A stretch of 64,000 nucleotides of DNA from positions 1 to 64,000 of the forward strand of contig CAAGJO010000010.1 of the NCBI GenBank assembly GCA_900770285.1, read 5' to 3'. Position 1 is the stretch's first letter, and the number at the start of each line of letters is the position of its first letter. This DNA is from Oscillospiraceae bacterium. Lineage in GTDB: Bacteria > Bacillota > Clostridia > Oscillospirales > Ruminococcaceae. Shown here one piece after another: positions 43,776-54,234 of this stretch. The translations under genes were made by a program, and so were the position numbers. The notes below the pieces were generated by a model. That model did no database searches and was not told where the DNA came from. It was given only the letters and a program-made list of their open reading frames with translations.

Positions 43776-44360
43776 TTATTCTTTTATGCTTCTGATAACC
43801 CTGCATGGATTGCCTGCCGCCAGACTATCTGGCGGAATATCCCGTGTCACTACACTACCTGCACCAATAGTACAGTTATCTCCTATATTAACACCTGCAC
43901 AAATTGTCACATTGCTTGCTATCCAACAATCATTACCAATTTCTATCGGCTTTCCGTATTCAATATCATAATATGAACCGTCATCGTTTTTTCTTACCCG
44001 GCGTTCAACAGGATTAAATGAATGCATTGCCGTAGCTATTGTACAGTTAGGACCTATAAATACATTATCACCAATTATGACAGGACAAGTATCAAGTACT
44101 GTAAAATTAAAATTCGCATAAAAATTATTTCCTATTTCAGTAAACACGCCATAATCAAACTGAATTGGTCCCTGCAAAAAACAATTTTCACCCTTTTGCG
44201 GAATTAATTCGTCAAGTATTTCTTTACGCTTTTGTTCCTCTGTTTCAAAAGTCATATTATAAATCTGAGATAATCTATGGGCATTGATTCTCAGATTGCT
44301 GAGCTCCTTATCAGCCGGATTATAATACTCTCCGCGGAGCATTTTTTCTCGCTCTGTCAT
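43776..44360 (-). CDS. Sugar O-acetyltransferase (Maa/LacA type)
   Basis: A 194-residue left-handed beta-helix acetyltransferase: MTEREKMLRGEYYNPADKEL at the start, then hexapeptide repeats (FIGPNCTIATAMHSF, CWIASNVTICAGVNIGDNCT) and the ending PPDSLAAGNPCRVIR. Maltose and galactoside acetyltransferases are the nearest well-known members. It lies 11 nt behind hisD in the his operon without an evident link to histidine. Confidence 0.92.
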   Translation of the reverse strand: MTEREKMLRGEYYNPADKELSNLRINAHRLSQIYNMTFETEEQKRKEILDELIPQKGENCFLQGPIQFDYGVFTEIGNNFYANFNFTVLDTCPVIIGDNVFIGPNCTIATAMHSFNPVERRVRKNDDGSYYDIEYGKPIEIGNDCWIASNVTICAGVNIGDNCTIGAGSVVTRDIPPDSLAAGNPCRVIRSIKE

Positions 44361-44371
44361 ACATCGACCTC

Positions 44372-45661
44372 TTAAAATCTCACCTTAATAGCATTAGCGT
44401 GAGCTGTAAGTCCCTCTTTTTCAGCTATGAGAACAATATCATCTTTTGCCTCGTGGAGTGCATCTTCTGTATAGTAAATAAAGCTTGAACGCTTTTCAAA
44501 GCTATTGACAGACAATGGTGAGAAAAATCTCGCTGTTCCGCTTGTGGGCAAAACATGGTTCGGTCCTGCATAGTAATCTCCCAGGGGTTCAGGAGCATAC
44601 TGTCCCAAAAAGATCGAGCCTGCATTGTCAAGCCTGCCCAGATATTCCATTGGGTTTTCAAAAATAACCTCCAGATGTTCAGGAGCAATTCTGTTTGCCA
44701 TATCGCAAGCCTGCTCCTTATCTGAGCAAATAAGCATTGCACCGTAACCGGAAAGTGATGTTTCAATTATTTCTTTTCTTGACAAATCCTTGATTTGTCT
44801 CTCAATTTCAACATTTACCTCATCGGCAAGCTTTTCACTTGTTGTAACCAGAATTGCCGAAGCAAGCTTATCATGTTCAGCCTGTGACATAAGGTCAGCG
44901 GCAACGAACTTTGGATTTGCTGTTTCATCGGCAAGAACTAAAATCTCGCTTGGTCCTGCTATCATATCAATATCAACAGTACCGAAAAGCAGTTTCTTTG
45001 CAGTTGCAACAAATATATTTCCCGGTCCTACGATTTTGTCTACCTTTGGAATTTCTTCTGTACCATAAGCAAGAGCAGCTATAGCCTGAGCTCCTCCTGC
45101 CATAAAAATTCTGTCTACTCCGCAAAGTGCAGCAGCCACAAGGATATCCTTATTAGGAGTACCGTCTTTAAGAGGCGGAGTTATCATTATGATTTCTTTA
45201 ACCCCTGCGATTTTTGCCGGAATTGCGTTCATAAGAACTGATGACGGATAAGCCGCTGTACCGCCCGGAACATAAAGTCCTACTCTTTCAAGACCTCTTA
45301 CACGCTGTCCCAGAATAACGCCGTTTTCCTTTGGATTTACAAGACTCTGAGATTTCTGTCTTGAGTGGAAATCAGTAATATTCTCCACAGCGTTAAGCAT
45401 TGCGTCCACAAAAGTCTGATCAGCCTCTGTCAAAGCGTCATTGATTACCTCTCTCGGCACCTCATAATACTGAGGGAGCTTTCCGTCAAACTTTTCAGTA
45501 TACATTTTAACAGCCTTATCACCGTCTTTTTTTACATTGGCGATAATATCGGAAACGATTTCTGTTACCTTTTTATCAGTTTCACCGTTTCTTTCGGCAA
45601 GCTGTTCAAAAAACTCTTCTTCGTCTTTACCGTTTACATAAATCTTATTTACTAAAGCCAT
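44372..45661 (-). CDS. hisD: Histidinol dehydrogenase
   Basis: HisD oxidises histidinol to histidine in the last two steps, with zinc and NAD. The 429-residue protein shows RVGLYVPGGTAAYPSSVLMN, VDKIVGPGNIFVATAK, IAGPSEILVLADE, SQAEHDKLA and GDYYAGPNHVLPTSG, including zinc-binding Gln and His. It follows hisG by 15 nt. Confidence 0.98.
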   Translation of the reverse strand: MALVNKIYVNGKDEEEFFEQLAERNGETDKKVTEIVSDIIANVKKDGDKAVKMYTEKFDGKLPQYYEVPREVINDALTEADQTFVDAMLNAVENITDFHSRQKSQSLVNPKENGVILGQRVRGLERVGLYVPGGTAAYPSSVLMNAIPAKIAGVKEIIMITPPLKDGTPNKDILVAAALCGVDRIFMAGGAQAIAALAYGTEEIPKVDKIVGPGNIFVATAKKLLFGTVDIDMIAGPSEILVLADETANPKFVAADLMSQAEHDKLASAILVTTSEKLADEVNVEIERQIKDLSRKEIIETSLSGYGAMLICSDKEQACDMANRIAPEHLEVIFENPMEYLGRLDNAGSIFLGQYAPEPLGDYYAGPNHVLPTSGTARFFSPLSVNSFEKRSSFIYYTEDALHEAKDDIVLIAEKEGLTAHANAIKVRF

Positions 45662-45676
45662 TTTATCCCTCTCCCA

Positions 45677-46306
45677 TTATATATTTGCCTCAACAAGTGA
45701 AACAAATTTTTCAATCTCTTTCTGACGCATTTTCATACTTACCATATTTACAATAAGTCTTGCGGAAATCGGAACAATGTCCTCAACAACCTCAAGGCCG
45801 TTTTCTTTCAGGGTGGTTCCTGTTTCAACTATATCCACTATTCCGTCAGCCAGTTCAAGAAGCGGTGCAAGCTCTACCGAACCTTCAATTTTAACAATCT
45901 CAACGTCCATACCCTTGCTTTCAAAATAATTTCTTGTAATGTTAGGATATTTTGTAGCAATGGTCTTTACGCTGTAGCCACCGTAAAACTGCGAACCTTT
46001 TTTCGTTGCAAGAGCAAATCTGCACTTACCGAACCCCAAATCGCAAAGCTCAAAAAATTTGCCCTGCATTTCCATAATCGTATCTTTTCCCACAACGCCC
46101 ATATCACAAACGCCGTGCTCAACATATGTAATAACATCGTTTGCCTTTGCAAGCACTACCTCAAGATTTCCGTCAGGCACAGGCAAAATCAGCTTTCTTC
46201 CCTTTTCTCTTACAGCAGTACAATCGTAACCAATCTTTTCAAGCAGTCCTATTGTATCTTTTTCAAGTCTGCCCTTTGTAAGAGCAATTCTCAATGGTTT
46301 ATTCAT
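45677..46306 (-). CDS. hisG: ATP phosphoribosyltransferase, short form
   Basis: It starts histidine synthesis by joining ATP and PRPP. At 209 residues it is the short HisG without the C-terminal regulatory domain, and so needs HisZ, encoded just upstream. RIALTKGRLEKDTIGLLEKI, GVVGKDTIME and EIVKIEGSVELAPLLELADG followed by IVDIVETG are the conserved blocks. Confidence 0.97.
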   Translation of the reverse strand: MNKPLRIALTKGRLEKDTIGLLEKIGYDCTAVREKGRKLILPVPDGNLEVVLAKANDVITYVEHGVCDMGVVGKDTIMEMQGKFFELCDLGFGKCRFALATKKGSQFYGGYSVKTIATKYPNITRNYFESKGMDVEIVKIEGSVELAPLLELADGIVDIVETGTTLKENGLEVVEDIVPISARLIVNMVSMKMRQKEIEKFVSLVEANI

Positions 46307-46330
46307 TAAATCTTACCTTTCCTTTTGAAT

Positions 46331-47539
46331 TTATTCCACAGTAATTTCCGTGACGTCATCATTCTGGTCAATTACATATATTTTAGGTATGCCTTTCTTT
46401 TTTGCATACTCTTTTGTTTCTTCAATAGTATCAAAAAGACTGTTCTCAATGGTAAGTCCTTTATTAACAAGCTCCTGACCAAATACAAGTGCCTCAACTA
46501 CACAGCCTTTTTTTCCGTACACAATACAGTCAGCAGTTTTCACCTTTGGTGAAAGCTGATTCTTCAGAAGATACTCTGCAATCAGGTCACAGTTTACCCC
46601 AACGCCTACAGCAGGTGCGTCATGGCCGAATTCTCCCAGAAGTTTATCATATCTTCCGCCTTTAAGAACTGCCTGTCCCACACCGGAAAAATAGCCATTG
46701 AACACTATGCCGGTATAGTAATCAGTATGGCTGACAATTCCAAGGTCAAGAGAGATTTTATCTTCATATCCCATATTTGCAAGACGGTTATATACTTCAC
46801 GCAGATGATTCAGAATCTCAGTTATCTTATCATCATCAAACAGTTCTGATGCCTTATCAAGAACCTCTGCACCTCCAAACAGACGAGGAAGCTGTTTCAG
46901 TGCATTTGTTATTTTATTATCGCCGATTTCGTCCAGCAAATCATTCAGAGCAGGATAGTTCTTGGTAGAAATGAGAAGTCTTATCTCCTCGCTTACGCTT
47001 TTATCAACATTAAGCTGAGAAACAAGCTCCTTATAAAATCCGATATGTCCAATCTCAAATCTGAAATTGTCCTTATCAAATGATGCAAGAGCGTTTACCG
47101 CTGTACACATAACCTCATAATCCGCGCGTTTAAAGTTCTTTCCGCCGATAAGCTCAATTCCTGCCTGAGCAATTTCATCGGAACGTCCTTTCAGCAATGC
47201 ATTGTTTTCAAAAACGTTCTGATTATAATAAAGTCTCAAAGGCAGTTCTGCATCGGCAAGTCTTGTGGCTGCAAGTCTTGCTATCGGAATTGTAGAATCA
47301 GGACGCAGAGCCATTAAACGTCCCTTAGAATCAACAAGCTTATAAAGATTTTCCTGACGGAAATTTCTTGAGCTGCCCATAAACAAATCATAAAATTCAA
47401 TTCCCGGAGTTACGACTTCGCTGTATCCAAAGCCTAAAAATAATTTTTCAAGTCTTGTTTCAACCTCTCGTCTTGCAAGACATTCTTCAAAAAGCAAATC
47501 TCTCGTACCTTCCGGTGTTATAAGATCATATCTATTCAT
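46331..47539 (-). CDS. hisZ: ATP phosphoribosyltransferase regulatory subunit
   Basis: HisZ resembles histidyl-tRNA synthetase but does not charge tRNA; it forms a complex with short HisG and senses histidine. Start is ATG at 47539 with GAAAGGAAAG upstream; 402 residues. RYDLITPEGTRDLLFEECLA, FRQENLYKLVDSKGRLMALR and RPDSTIPIARL, YYTGIVFNGY and KGGRYDKLLGEFG follow the class II core. It is the first gene of the operon. Confidence 0.95.
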   Translation of the reverse strand: MNRYDLITPEGTRDLLFEECLARREVETRLEKLFLGFGYSEVVTPGIEFYDLFMGSSRNFRQENLYKLVDSKGRLMALRPDSTIPIARLAATRLADAELPLRLYYNQNVFENNALLKGRSDEIAQAGIELIGGKNFKRADYEVMCTAVNALASFDKDNFRFEIGHIGFYKELVSQLNVDKSVSEEIRLLISTKNYPALNDLLDEIGDNKITNALKQLPRLFGGAEVLDKASELFDDDKITEILNHLREVYNRLANMGYEDKISLDLGIVSHTDYYTGIVFNGYFSGVGQAVLKGGRYDKLLGEFGHDAPAVGVGVNCDLIAEYLLKNQLSPKVKTADCIVYGKKGCVVEALVFGQELVNKGLTIENSLFDTIEETKEYAKKKGIPKIYVIDQNDDVTEITVE

Positions 47540-47561
47540 GTATTCTTTCCTTTCAAGTTTT

Positions 47562-47609
47562 ACTTTAGCATGGTAAAGTGTTATCATGTTAGCATAGTAA
47601 TATGATAAC
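47562..47609. promoter_or_regulatory. Two palindromic operators at the his promoter
   Basis: Site 1 is ACTTTAGCATGGTAAAGT (47562-47579), a palindrome with one mismatched pair. Site 2 is centred at 47594/47595, with the core TTAGCATAGTAA and outer perfect arms GTTATCAT (47580-47587) and ATGATAAC (47602-47609). The centres are 24 bp apart and site 2 overlaps the -10. The shared TTAGCAT core suggests a TrpR/YerC-like HisR repressor, known as a predicted his regulator in Firmicutes; this assignment is inference. Confidence 0.7.
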
Positions 47610-47630
47610 ATACCATCACCAAGTTGTCAA
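47602..47630 (-). promoter_or_regulatory. his operon promoter
   Basis: On the minus strand TTGACA (47630-47625), 17 nt, TATCAT (47607-47602). No his-leader peptide or T-box is visible in the roughly 60-nt leader, so control is likely by the operators. Confidence 0.85.
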
Positions 47631-47672
47631 CTTATTTTATTAACGATTAATTACTATAATGAAAACAAAGCT

Positions 47673-50600
47673 TTAAAATAATGATATCTGATTGGATTCA
47701 GGCAAGTCTCCGAATGCACCGTTTTGCACAAGAGTATCAATTACCGATTTACCTACACCGCTTTGCTGCTGAAATTCTTCAATGGAAATAAAATCACGGT
47801 TCTTAGCCTTTTCATACAAAACCTGCGCAGCATTTTCACCTACTCCCGAAAGTGCCACAAACGGCAAACGCAATTTTCCGTCCTCTATCTGATAAATTGT
47901 AGCATGGGATTTGAATATATCAACAGGCAGGAATTCAAATCCACGGCAAAGCATTTCATTTGTAAGCTGGAGCATTTCCAATACTCCGTCATCCTTTGCA
48001 GTTCTCTCACTTTTAGGTCTGTTCTTTATTTCTTTGATTTTATTCTGAACAATATATTTTCCCTTTACTGCCGTTTCAGCATCAAAATCCTCTCCGCGAA
48101 CGGTAAAATATGCGGCATAAAATTCCAGAGGATAATATATTTTAAACCAACAAAGCTTTATTGCCGAGGTAACATACGCTGCCGCATGGGCTTTCGGGAA
48201 CATATACTTAATTTTCAGACAGCTTTCAATATACCACTCAGGAACATTGTTATCCCGCATAGTCTGTTTCATTTCCTCAGTAAGCAGCTTAGGTGCTTTA
48301 CCTTTACGGGTAATCTCCATAATTTTAAAAGAAAGCTTAGGATCAACGCCATGATAAATAAGGTAGGTCATGATACTGTCACGAGTACCGATAACCTCAG
48401 AAATTGTGCAGGTGCCTTCTGCAATAAGGTCCTTTGCATTGCCCAGCCACACATCAGTGCCGTGAGAAAGTCCCGAAATCTGCAAAAGGTCGCTGAAATT
48501 CTTTGGTTTTGCATCAAGGAGCATCTGTATAACAAAGGGTGTACCCATTTCAGGGATTCCCAACGTTCCCGTCGGGCATGAAATTTCCTCTGCCGTTACC
48601 CCCAAAGCTTCAGGGGATTCAAAAAGGCTGTATACCTTTTCATCAGACATGGGAATTTCAAGTATATTCTCGTGGGTCATATCCTCAAGATATTTATATA
48701 ATGTAGGAACATCGTGTCCGAGTTCGTCAAGCTTCAGAATTGTATCATGAAGTGAATGGAAGTCAAAATGAGTTGTAACAATATCTGAATCTGCCTTTTC
48801 GGCAGGATGCTGAACAGGAGTAAAATCATAAACCTCATAGTCACTAGGAATAACTACCATTCCGCCCGGGTGCTGACCTGTTGTTCTTCTGACGTCAAGA
48901 CAGCCGTTTATAAGGCGCTGTTCTTCGGCAGGATGAACGGTTATTCCACGTTCATCAAGATACTTTTTAACATAGCCATATGCCGTCTTATCCTGCACTC
49001 CTGCAATTGTACCCGCCTTGAAAACGTGGTCTGCACCGAACAATTCTTCTGTATATTTATGTGACTGCGACTGATAATCTCCTGAGAAATTAAGATCAAT
49101 ATCAGGAGCCTTATCGCCGTCAAAGCCAAGGAATGTTTCAAATGGTATATCATGTCCGTCACGCTTATATTCCGTTCCGCAGACAGGACAGTTCTTTGGA
49201 GGAAGGTCATATCCCGAACCCACCGAACCGTCTGTTATAAATTCACTGTGACGGCATTTGGGGCAGACATAATGGGGCATAAGAGGATTAACTTCGGATA
49301 TTCCTGCCATAGACGCAACGAATGACGAACCTACAGAACCTCTCGAACCAACCTGATAGCCATGCTTGACAGAGTTTGCCACCAGTTTTTGTGCAATCAT
49401 ATAAAGCACTGCAAAACCATGCTTGATAATTGAAGACAGCTCTCTTTCAAGACGTTTATAAACTATCTCGGGAAGATGAGGCTTGAACGGTTCGGCAATG
49501 CCCGTATCTCCGTCAGGTATCTCAATGCTGTCAGGGTCACAGTCGCCGTAAACGGAGCAAGCTTTTTTCCAGCAGATAATCTGCAGCTGACGTACTGAAC
49601 CGGGAATAAACGGAGTATATGTACCAACAGGAAACGCCTTTATATCCTTATCAATCATATCTGCAATGAGATTAGTATTTGTAACAACCACCTCAAACGC
49701 CTTATCCTTACCAAGATAGTCGAACTCTTCAAGCATTTGCTGAGTTGTTTTAAGATACAAAGGCGGCTGATTATCGCAGTCGGGATATTTAACCGACTGC
49801 AAAATAGCTCTGAACTGTGAGTCGGATTTATTGAGAAAATGCACATCCCCCGTTGCGCATACCGGCTTATGTAAGTATTCGCCCAGTCTGACTACCGTTC
49901 TGTTGAACTCCTTGATTTCGTCATAAGATCTTACACGCTCTGTTCTCAGCATAAATTCATTATTGCCCAAAGGTTGAATTTCAAGGTAGTCATAAAATGA
50001 CGCTATCTGACAAAGCCTGCTCCAGCTTTCGCCCTTCTGCACCGCTCGGTAAAGTTCTCCTGCTTCACAGGCACTTCCCACAATAAGTCCCTCACGATAT
50101 CTTACAAGCTGGGATTTTGGAATCCTGGGTTTTTTTCGGTAATAATCAAGATTTGACTTTGAAATCAGCTTATAAAGATTTTTCAGTCCTGTATTGTTTC
50201 TTACAAGAATAATCTGATGATACGTCTTTTCCGAAATGACCTTTTCTTCGTTTCCAAGCAGACTGTTTACCATATCAACAGTTACACGCAGCAGCGGATT
50301 TTCTTCAATCAGCCTTTTTGAAAGCTCAATAAAAATCTTACCCAACACTTCCGAATCGTCACTGCCCCGATGATGATTAAAGTCAAAGCCGAAATGCTCC
50401 GCAACAAAATTAAGCTTATGCTTTTTAAGCTCAGGAAGCATTATCTGACACATGGGTACTGTATCAAAATACGAAAACCTGAAATTTATGTTATAATCTT
50501 TCAGCGATTGAAAAATAAATCCCGTATCGAATCTTGCATTATGAGCCACAAGCACAGGATTTTCTCCGCAAAATTTTATAAAGTCCCTGACGGCGCTTTC

Positions 50601-52100
50601 TTCGTCAGGCGCATCTGCAACCATATCATTTGTAATACCGGTAAGATTTGATATGAATTCGCTTATCTCCGTATGAGGATTTACAAATGTATCAAAACTG
50701 TCAACAATTTCAAGATTGCGTATTTTCACTGCACCAATTTCAATTATCTTATCAGTGCCGGGGACTGTTCCTGTTGTTTCAAGATCAAAAGCTATAAATT
50801 CTCCTGTCAGCGGACGATTATCATAGCCGAAGTATATCTTTGCGTCGTTATTGACTTCATATGCTTCAATACCATAAATAGCCTTGAAATCATTTCCGCC
50901 TTTTCTTATGGAATTGACTTCTTCTGTAGCCGCCGGAAAGCTCTGAACAACGCCGTGATCTGTTATGGCTATGGCTTTATGTCCCCATTCAAATGCCCTT
51001 TGTATAATCTTTGCTGCCGGAGTAATAGCGTCCATATTGGACATATTTGTATGGCAATGCAGCTCAACACGCTTTTGCTCACAGGTATCCTTTTCCTTTT
51101 CACGCTTGACAAGCATAATGGAATCGGGATTTATATTAGATGTTCCGTCAAATTTATCCTCTTCAATAACACCGCTTACAATTATCGTTTTACCTTTTTT
51201 AAGCTCTGAAAGCATTGCCTCAAGGTCAGCACGGCCGAGCTTTGTGAATTTTGTCTTCTTTTCACTGCCGAACATCTTAATAGAAAATGACGATGTAAAA
51301 TCAGTGAAAAATATCTTTGCAATAAGTCCGCCGTTTTTGGTATCCTTTGTATCAACCTGAAAGATTTCGCCCCAAACGGTTACGCTGCCCGATTCATCCT
51401 GACCAAGATTTTTCATTTCCGTAACCTTGGCATCACTTGGAATCGGTCCGCCCTTGATAACCTTTGCATTCTCACAAATCAGATGCAGTCTTGTAAAATC
51501 AGCCGAACAGGTTCTGAATTCTTCTGTTAGTGCAGAGGGTTTCTGCTGGCTTGTTCCTGGATCCGGAACGCTTGCAGGAATACTGTTGAGATATTCTTCC
51601 TGCTCTCTTTCAAAAGCCTCAGCGTCCGACTCGATAACGCCTTTAAATTCTATAGCTGCATTCACCGAGAAAAGCTCATGTACCAAATTGGAAAAATAGC
51701 TTTCAATACCTGCTTTTTTCAGCAGTTCAACACCGCCGTGTTTCATATTTACAATAAATTTACCGTTTTCAAATTCAGCTTCAGCATCATTAAAAAATCC
51801 GTTAACAACTGCAAAATTTGTTTTCATATATTCAGTTATGTATGAAAAGCTTTCAGTTGAAAGCATATCAGGAGTAAATTTCGTATTTATATTAAAAGAT
51901 GACAAGCCCAGTGCTTTGCATAAATCTGTTTCACATTTTAAAACCGAACTATAGCTTGGCATACTGTGATATTTTACGATCAGAGTTATTTTCTTTGATT
52001 TTTCATCATAAATCAGCTTAAGGACCTGACCTTCTCCGATATCTTTGGGTATCAGGTCAGCATATTCCTCAAAAAGCTGTAAAACCGTATAACAATTCAT
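47673..52100 (-). CDS. polC: DNA polymerase III alpha subunit, PolC type
   Basis: The main replicative polymerase of low-GC Gram-positives. At 1475 residues it has the N-terminal part, an OB fold, a PHP domain ([13 protein letters not shown] near 347) interrupted by a DEDD proofreading exonuclease ([10 protein letters not shown] near 437, [22 protein letters not shown]), and a zinc ribbon CPKCRH...CPVCG near 946. The polymerase core follows ([13 protein letters not shown] near 1003). The last residues QISLF are a sliding-clamp-binding motif. It is the last gene of the pyrH-polC cluster. Confidence 0.98.
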   Translation of the reverse strand: MNCYTVLQLFEEYADLIPKDIGEGQVLKLIYDEKSKKITLIVKYHSMPSYSSVLKCETDLCKALGLSSFNINTKFTPDMLSTESFSYITEYMKTNFAVVNGFFNDAEAEFENGKFIVNMKHGGVELLKKAGIESYFSNLVHELFSVNAAIEFKGVIESDAEAFEREQEEYLNSIPASVPDPGTSQQKPSALTEEFRTCSADFTRLHLICENAKVIKGGPIPSDAKVTEMKNLGQDESGSVTVWGEIFQVDTKDTKNGGLIAKIFFTDFTSSFSIKMFGSEKKTKFTKLGRADLEAMLSELKKGKTIIVSGVIEEDKFDGTSNINPDSIMLVKREKEKDTCEQKRVELHCHTNMSNMDAITPAAKIIQRAFEWGHKAIAITDHGVVQSFPAATEEVNSIRKGGNDFKAIYGIEAYEVNNDAKIYFGYDNRPLTGEFIAFDLETTGTVPGTDKIIEIGAVKIRNLEIVDSFDTFVNPHTEISEFISNLTGITNDMVADAPDEESAVRDFIKFCGENPVLVAHNARFDTGFIFQSLKDYNINFRFSYFDTVPMCQIMLPELKKHKLNFVAEHFGFDFNHHRGSDDSEVLGKIFIELSKRLIEENPLLRVTVDMVNSLLGNEEKVISEKTYHQIILVRNNTGLKNLYKLISKSNLDYYRKKPRIPKSQLVRYREGLIVGSACEAGELYRAVQKGESWSRLCQIASFYDYLEIQPLGNNEFMLRTERVRSYDEIKEFNRTVVRLGEYLHKPVCATGDVHFLNKSDSQFRAILQSVKYPDCDNQPPLYLKTTQQMLEEFDYLGKDKAFEVVVTNTNLIADMIDKDIKAFPVGTYTPFIPGSVRQLQIICWKKACSVYGDCDPDSIEIPDGDTGIAEPFKPHLPEIVYKRLERELSSIIKHGFAVLYMIAQKLVANSVKHGYQVGSRGSVGSSFVASMAGISEVNPLMPHYVCPKCRHSEFITDGSVGSGYDLPPKNCPVCGTEYKRDGHDIPFETFLGFDGDKAPDIDLNFSGDYQSQSHKYTEELFGADHVFKAGTIAGVQDKTAYGYVKKYLDERGITVHPAEEQRLINGCLDVRRTTGQHPGGMVVIPSDYEVYDFTPVQHPAEKADSDIVTTHFDFHSLHDTILKLDELGHDVPTLYKYLEDMTHENILEIPMSDEKVYSLFESPEALGVTAEEISCPTGTLGIPEMGTPFVIQMLLDAKPKNFSDLLQISGLSHGTDVWLGNAKDLIAEGTCTISEVIGTRDSIMTYLIYHGVDPKLSFKIMEITRKGKAPKLLTEEMKQTMRDNNVPEWYIESCLKIKYMFPKAHAAAYVTSAIKLCWFKIYYPLEFYAAYFTVRGEDFDAETAVKGKYIVQNKIKEIKNRPKSERTAKDDGVLEMLQLTNEMLCRGFEFLPVDIFKSHATIYQIEDGKLRLPFVALSGVGENAAQVLYEKAKNRDFISIEEFQQQSGVGKSVIDTLVQNGAFGDLPESNQISLF

Positions 52101-52113
52101 TCCAAAAAAATCC

Positions 52114-53151
52114 TTACATTTTATCTATCTCATCGAGCAGTGCCTGCAGGGCATTTGCCTCGTCAACATTATACATTTTTTTGCCGTGCTTAAACAAAAC
52201 CGCACAGCCGTTTCCGCCTGCTATTCCAATATCAGCCTCTCCTGCTTCACCGATGCCGTTGACAACACAACCCATAACTGCCACAGTTATATCCTTATCA
52301 ATATCCTTAGTTGCGTCCTCAACTTTTTTTGCAAGAGAAATTAAATCTATTTTTGTTCTGCCGCAGGTTGGACAGGATACGATTTTTACTCCTCTACCCT
52401 TGCCCACAGCTTTTAAAATATCTTTTGCCGCATAAATTTCCTTAACAGGATTATCTGTCAGCGAAACACGAATTGTTTCGCCAATTCCGTCAACTAACAG
52501 CGAGCCGATCCCCACTGCTGATTTTATAATGCCCATTCTCTCAGTTCCTGCCTCAGTTACACCCAAATGCAAAGGATAACTGCATTTCTCCGCAAGAAGT
52601 CTGTAAGCGCTGATCATTGTGGGCACATCTGAAGATTTAAGAGAAATAACAATATCATCAAAGTCACAATCTTCAAGGATTCTTACATGGCGCAGTGCAC
52701 TTTCAACCAGTGCTTCCGCTGTAGGTGCACCGTATTCTGCAAGCAGATCCTTTTCAAGAGAACCGCCGTTTACGCCTATTCGTATAGGTATATTTCTTTT
52801 CTGACAAGCTTTTACAACCTGCTGAACCTTATCTTTTCCGCCAATGTTTCCGGGATTTATTCTTATCTTATCTATTCCTGCTTCACATGCTGCAACAGCA
52901 ATTCTATAGTCAAAATGTATATCCGCAACCAAAGGAATATTTATTTTTTCCTTAATTGCCGGGATAAGCCGAACAGCTTCAAGGTTTGGTATTGCGGCAC
53001 GAACAATCTCGCAGCCTGCTTTTTCAAGTTCTGCTGCCTGTTTAACTGAATCCTCAACATTTTCCGCAGGTATATTCAGCATTGACTGTATATATATCTT
53101 CTTTCCGTCAAGTGTAAGATTTCCCACCCTGACAGCTTTGCAATTACGCAT
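52114..53151 (-). CDS. ispG: 4-hydroxy-3-methylbut-2-enyl-diphosphate synthase
   Basis: An iron-sulfur enzyme of the MEP isoprenoid pathway. The 345-residue protein has an N-terminal TIM barrel ([20 protein letters not shown]) and the cluster Cys residues in [12 protein letters not shown] and [11 protein letters not shown]. It lies 14 nt before polC in transcription order and follows rseP; dxr of the same pathway is two genes upstream. Confidence 0.97.
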   Translation of the reverse strand: MRNCKAVRVGNLTLDGKKIYIQSMLNIPAENVEDSVKQAAELEKAGCEIVRAAIPNLEAVRLIPAIKEKINIPLVADIHFDYRIAVAACEAGIDKIRINPGNIGGKDKVQQVVKACQKRNIPIRIGVNGGSLEKDLLAEYGAPTAEALVESALRHVRILEDCDFDDIVISLKSSDVPTMISAYRLLAEKCSYPLHLGVTEAGTERMGIIKSAVGIGSLLVDGIGETIRVSLTDNPVKEIYAAKDILKAVGKGRGVKIVSCPTCGRTKIDLISLAKKVEDATKDIDKDITVAVMGCVVNGIGEAGEADIGIAGGNGCAVLFKHGKKMYNVDEANALQALLDEIDKM

Positions 53152-53172
53152 ATTTAAACCTCATTTCATTTG

Positions 53173-54219
53173 CTAGAACAGTTTCATAATATCACTTACC
53201 GTGACAACAACCATAAGCAGCATCAGTGCTCCCATGCCTATTGCATGAACCATGCCTTCTTTTTCAGGAGACACCGGTTTTCTTCTGATTGCCTCAATAA
53301 TCAGGAAAATCAAGCGTCCGCCGTCAAGAGCAGGAATAGGAAGCAGATTGAACAAGCCAAGATTTATAGTTATAAATGCTGCAAAATAAATCATTGACTC
53401 AGTCAGACCAGCCCAGTCTATACCGGTATCCTTATCGGTCTGACCTTCAATTACCTGATCAATAGTATCCACAATTCCCACCGGTCCTGACAAATCACGT
53501 ATTGAATATTTGCCTGTAATCAAGTCGCCCAGCGAAATATATATCAGCCTTGCGTCGCTTACCGTCTGCTTCAGCGACTGTGATGCAACTGTAAGGACAT
53601 TCGCCTTTTCAGGTTCAACCTTGAAATCAACATGCATGGTTTTGTCCTTTGCATCAAAGGCAACATCATTAAGATTAACCTTTTCGCCGTTACGGATAAC
53701 AGTCATATCAAAAACACTGTCCTCATCGTTCTGAAACTGATATGACATATCTGTAATTGTAAAAATTCTCATACCGTTGATTTTTACGATTTCGTCCCCT
53801 ACTTCAAGCCCTGAGGAATGTGATTTTGCGTTATCTTCAAACCATGCTATCTTTGTAGAAGTTATCGGTGCAGTTATGGCAGTATGAACTACAAGCAGGA
53901 TATAACCAAGAATCAGATTCATTACCACTCCTGCCGTAACAACCATAATCCTCTTTGATACAGGCTTTTTGTTAAACGAACGTTCATCTTCACTGTCATC
54001 GTCCTCACCTTCCATAGAGCAGTATCCGCCTATAGGAAAAATTCTTACAGCATAAAGAGTTTCCCCTTTTTGCTTTTTGAAAACAGCAGGGCCCATGCCA
54101 ATTGCAAATTCGTTTACTTTTATGCCGCAAGCTTTTGCAACAATGAAATGTCCAAGCTCGTGAATAAGAATAACCACGCTGAAAATAATTACAGTAAATA
54201 CAATACTTAAAATTGTCAT
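53173..54219 (-). CDS. rseP: Site-2 intramembrane metalloprotease (RseP/YluC family)
   Basis: A 348-residue membrane zinc protease. VILIHELGHFIVAKACGIKV carries the HExxH site in the first membrane segment, a PDZ domain lies at about 120-200 (GLEVGDEIVKINGMRIFTIT), and NLGLFNLLPIPALDGGRLIF supplies the third zinc ligand in the last segments. It cleaves anti-sigma factors or signal-peptide remnants in the membrane; its substrate here is unknown. Confidence 0.95.
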   Translation of the reverse strand: MTILSIVFTVIIFSVVILIHELGHFIVAKACGIKVNEFAIGMGPAVFKKQKGETLYAVRIFPIGGYCSMEGEDDDSEDERSFNKKPVSKRIMVVTAGVVMNLILGYILLVVHTAITAPITSTKIAWFEDNAKSHSSGLEVGDEIVKINGMRIFTITDMSYQFQNDEDSVFDMTVIRNGEKVNLNDVAFDAKDKTMHVDFKVEPEKANVLTVASQSLKQTVSDARLIYISLGDLITGKYSIRDLSGPVGIVDTIDQVIEGQTDKDTGIDWAGLTESMIYFAAFITINLGLFNLLPIPALDGGRLIFLIIEAIRRKPVSPEKEGMVHAIGMGALMLLMVVVTVSDIMKLF

Positions 54220-54234
54220 CTTTGCTGCCTTTCT

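Noticed and set aside
47724..48581. A 285-residue frame antisense to polC
   Set aside because: It is inside the PolC coding region, has the composition of a shadow frame and no recognisable domain.
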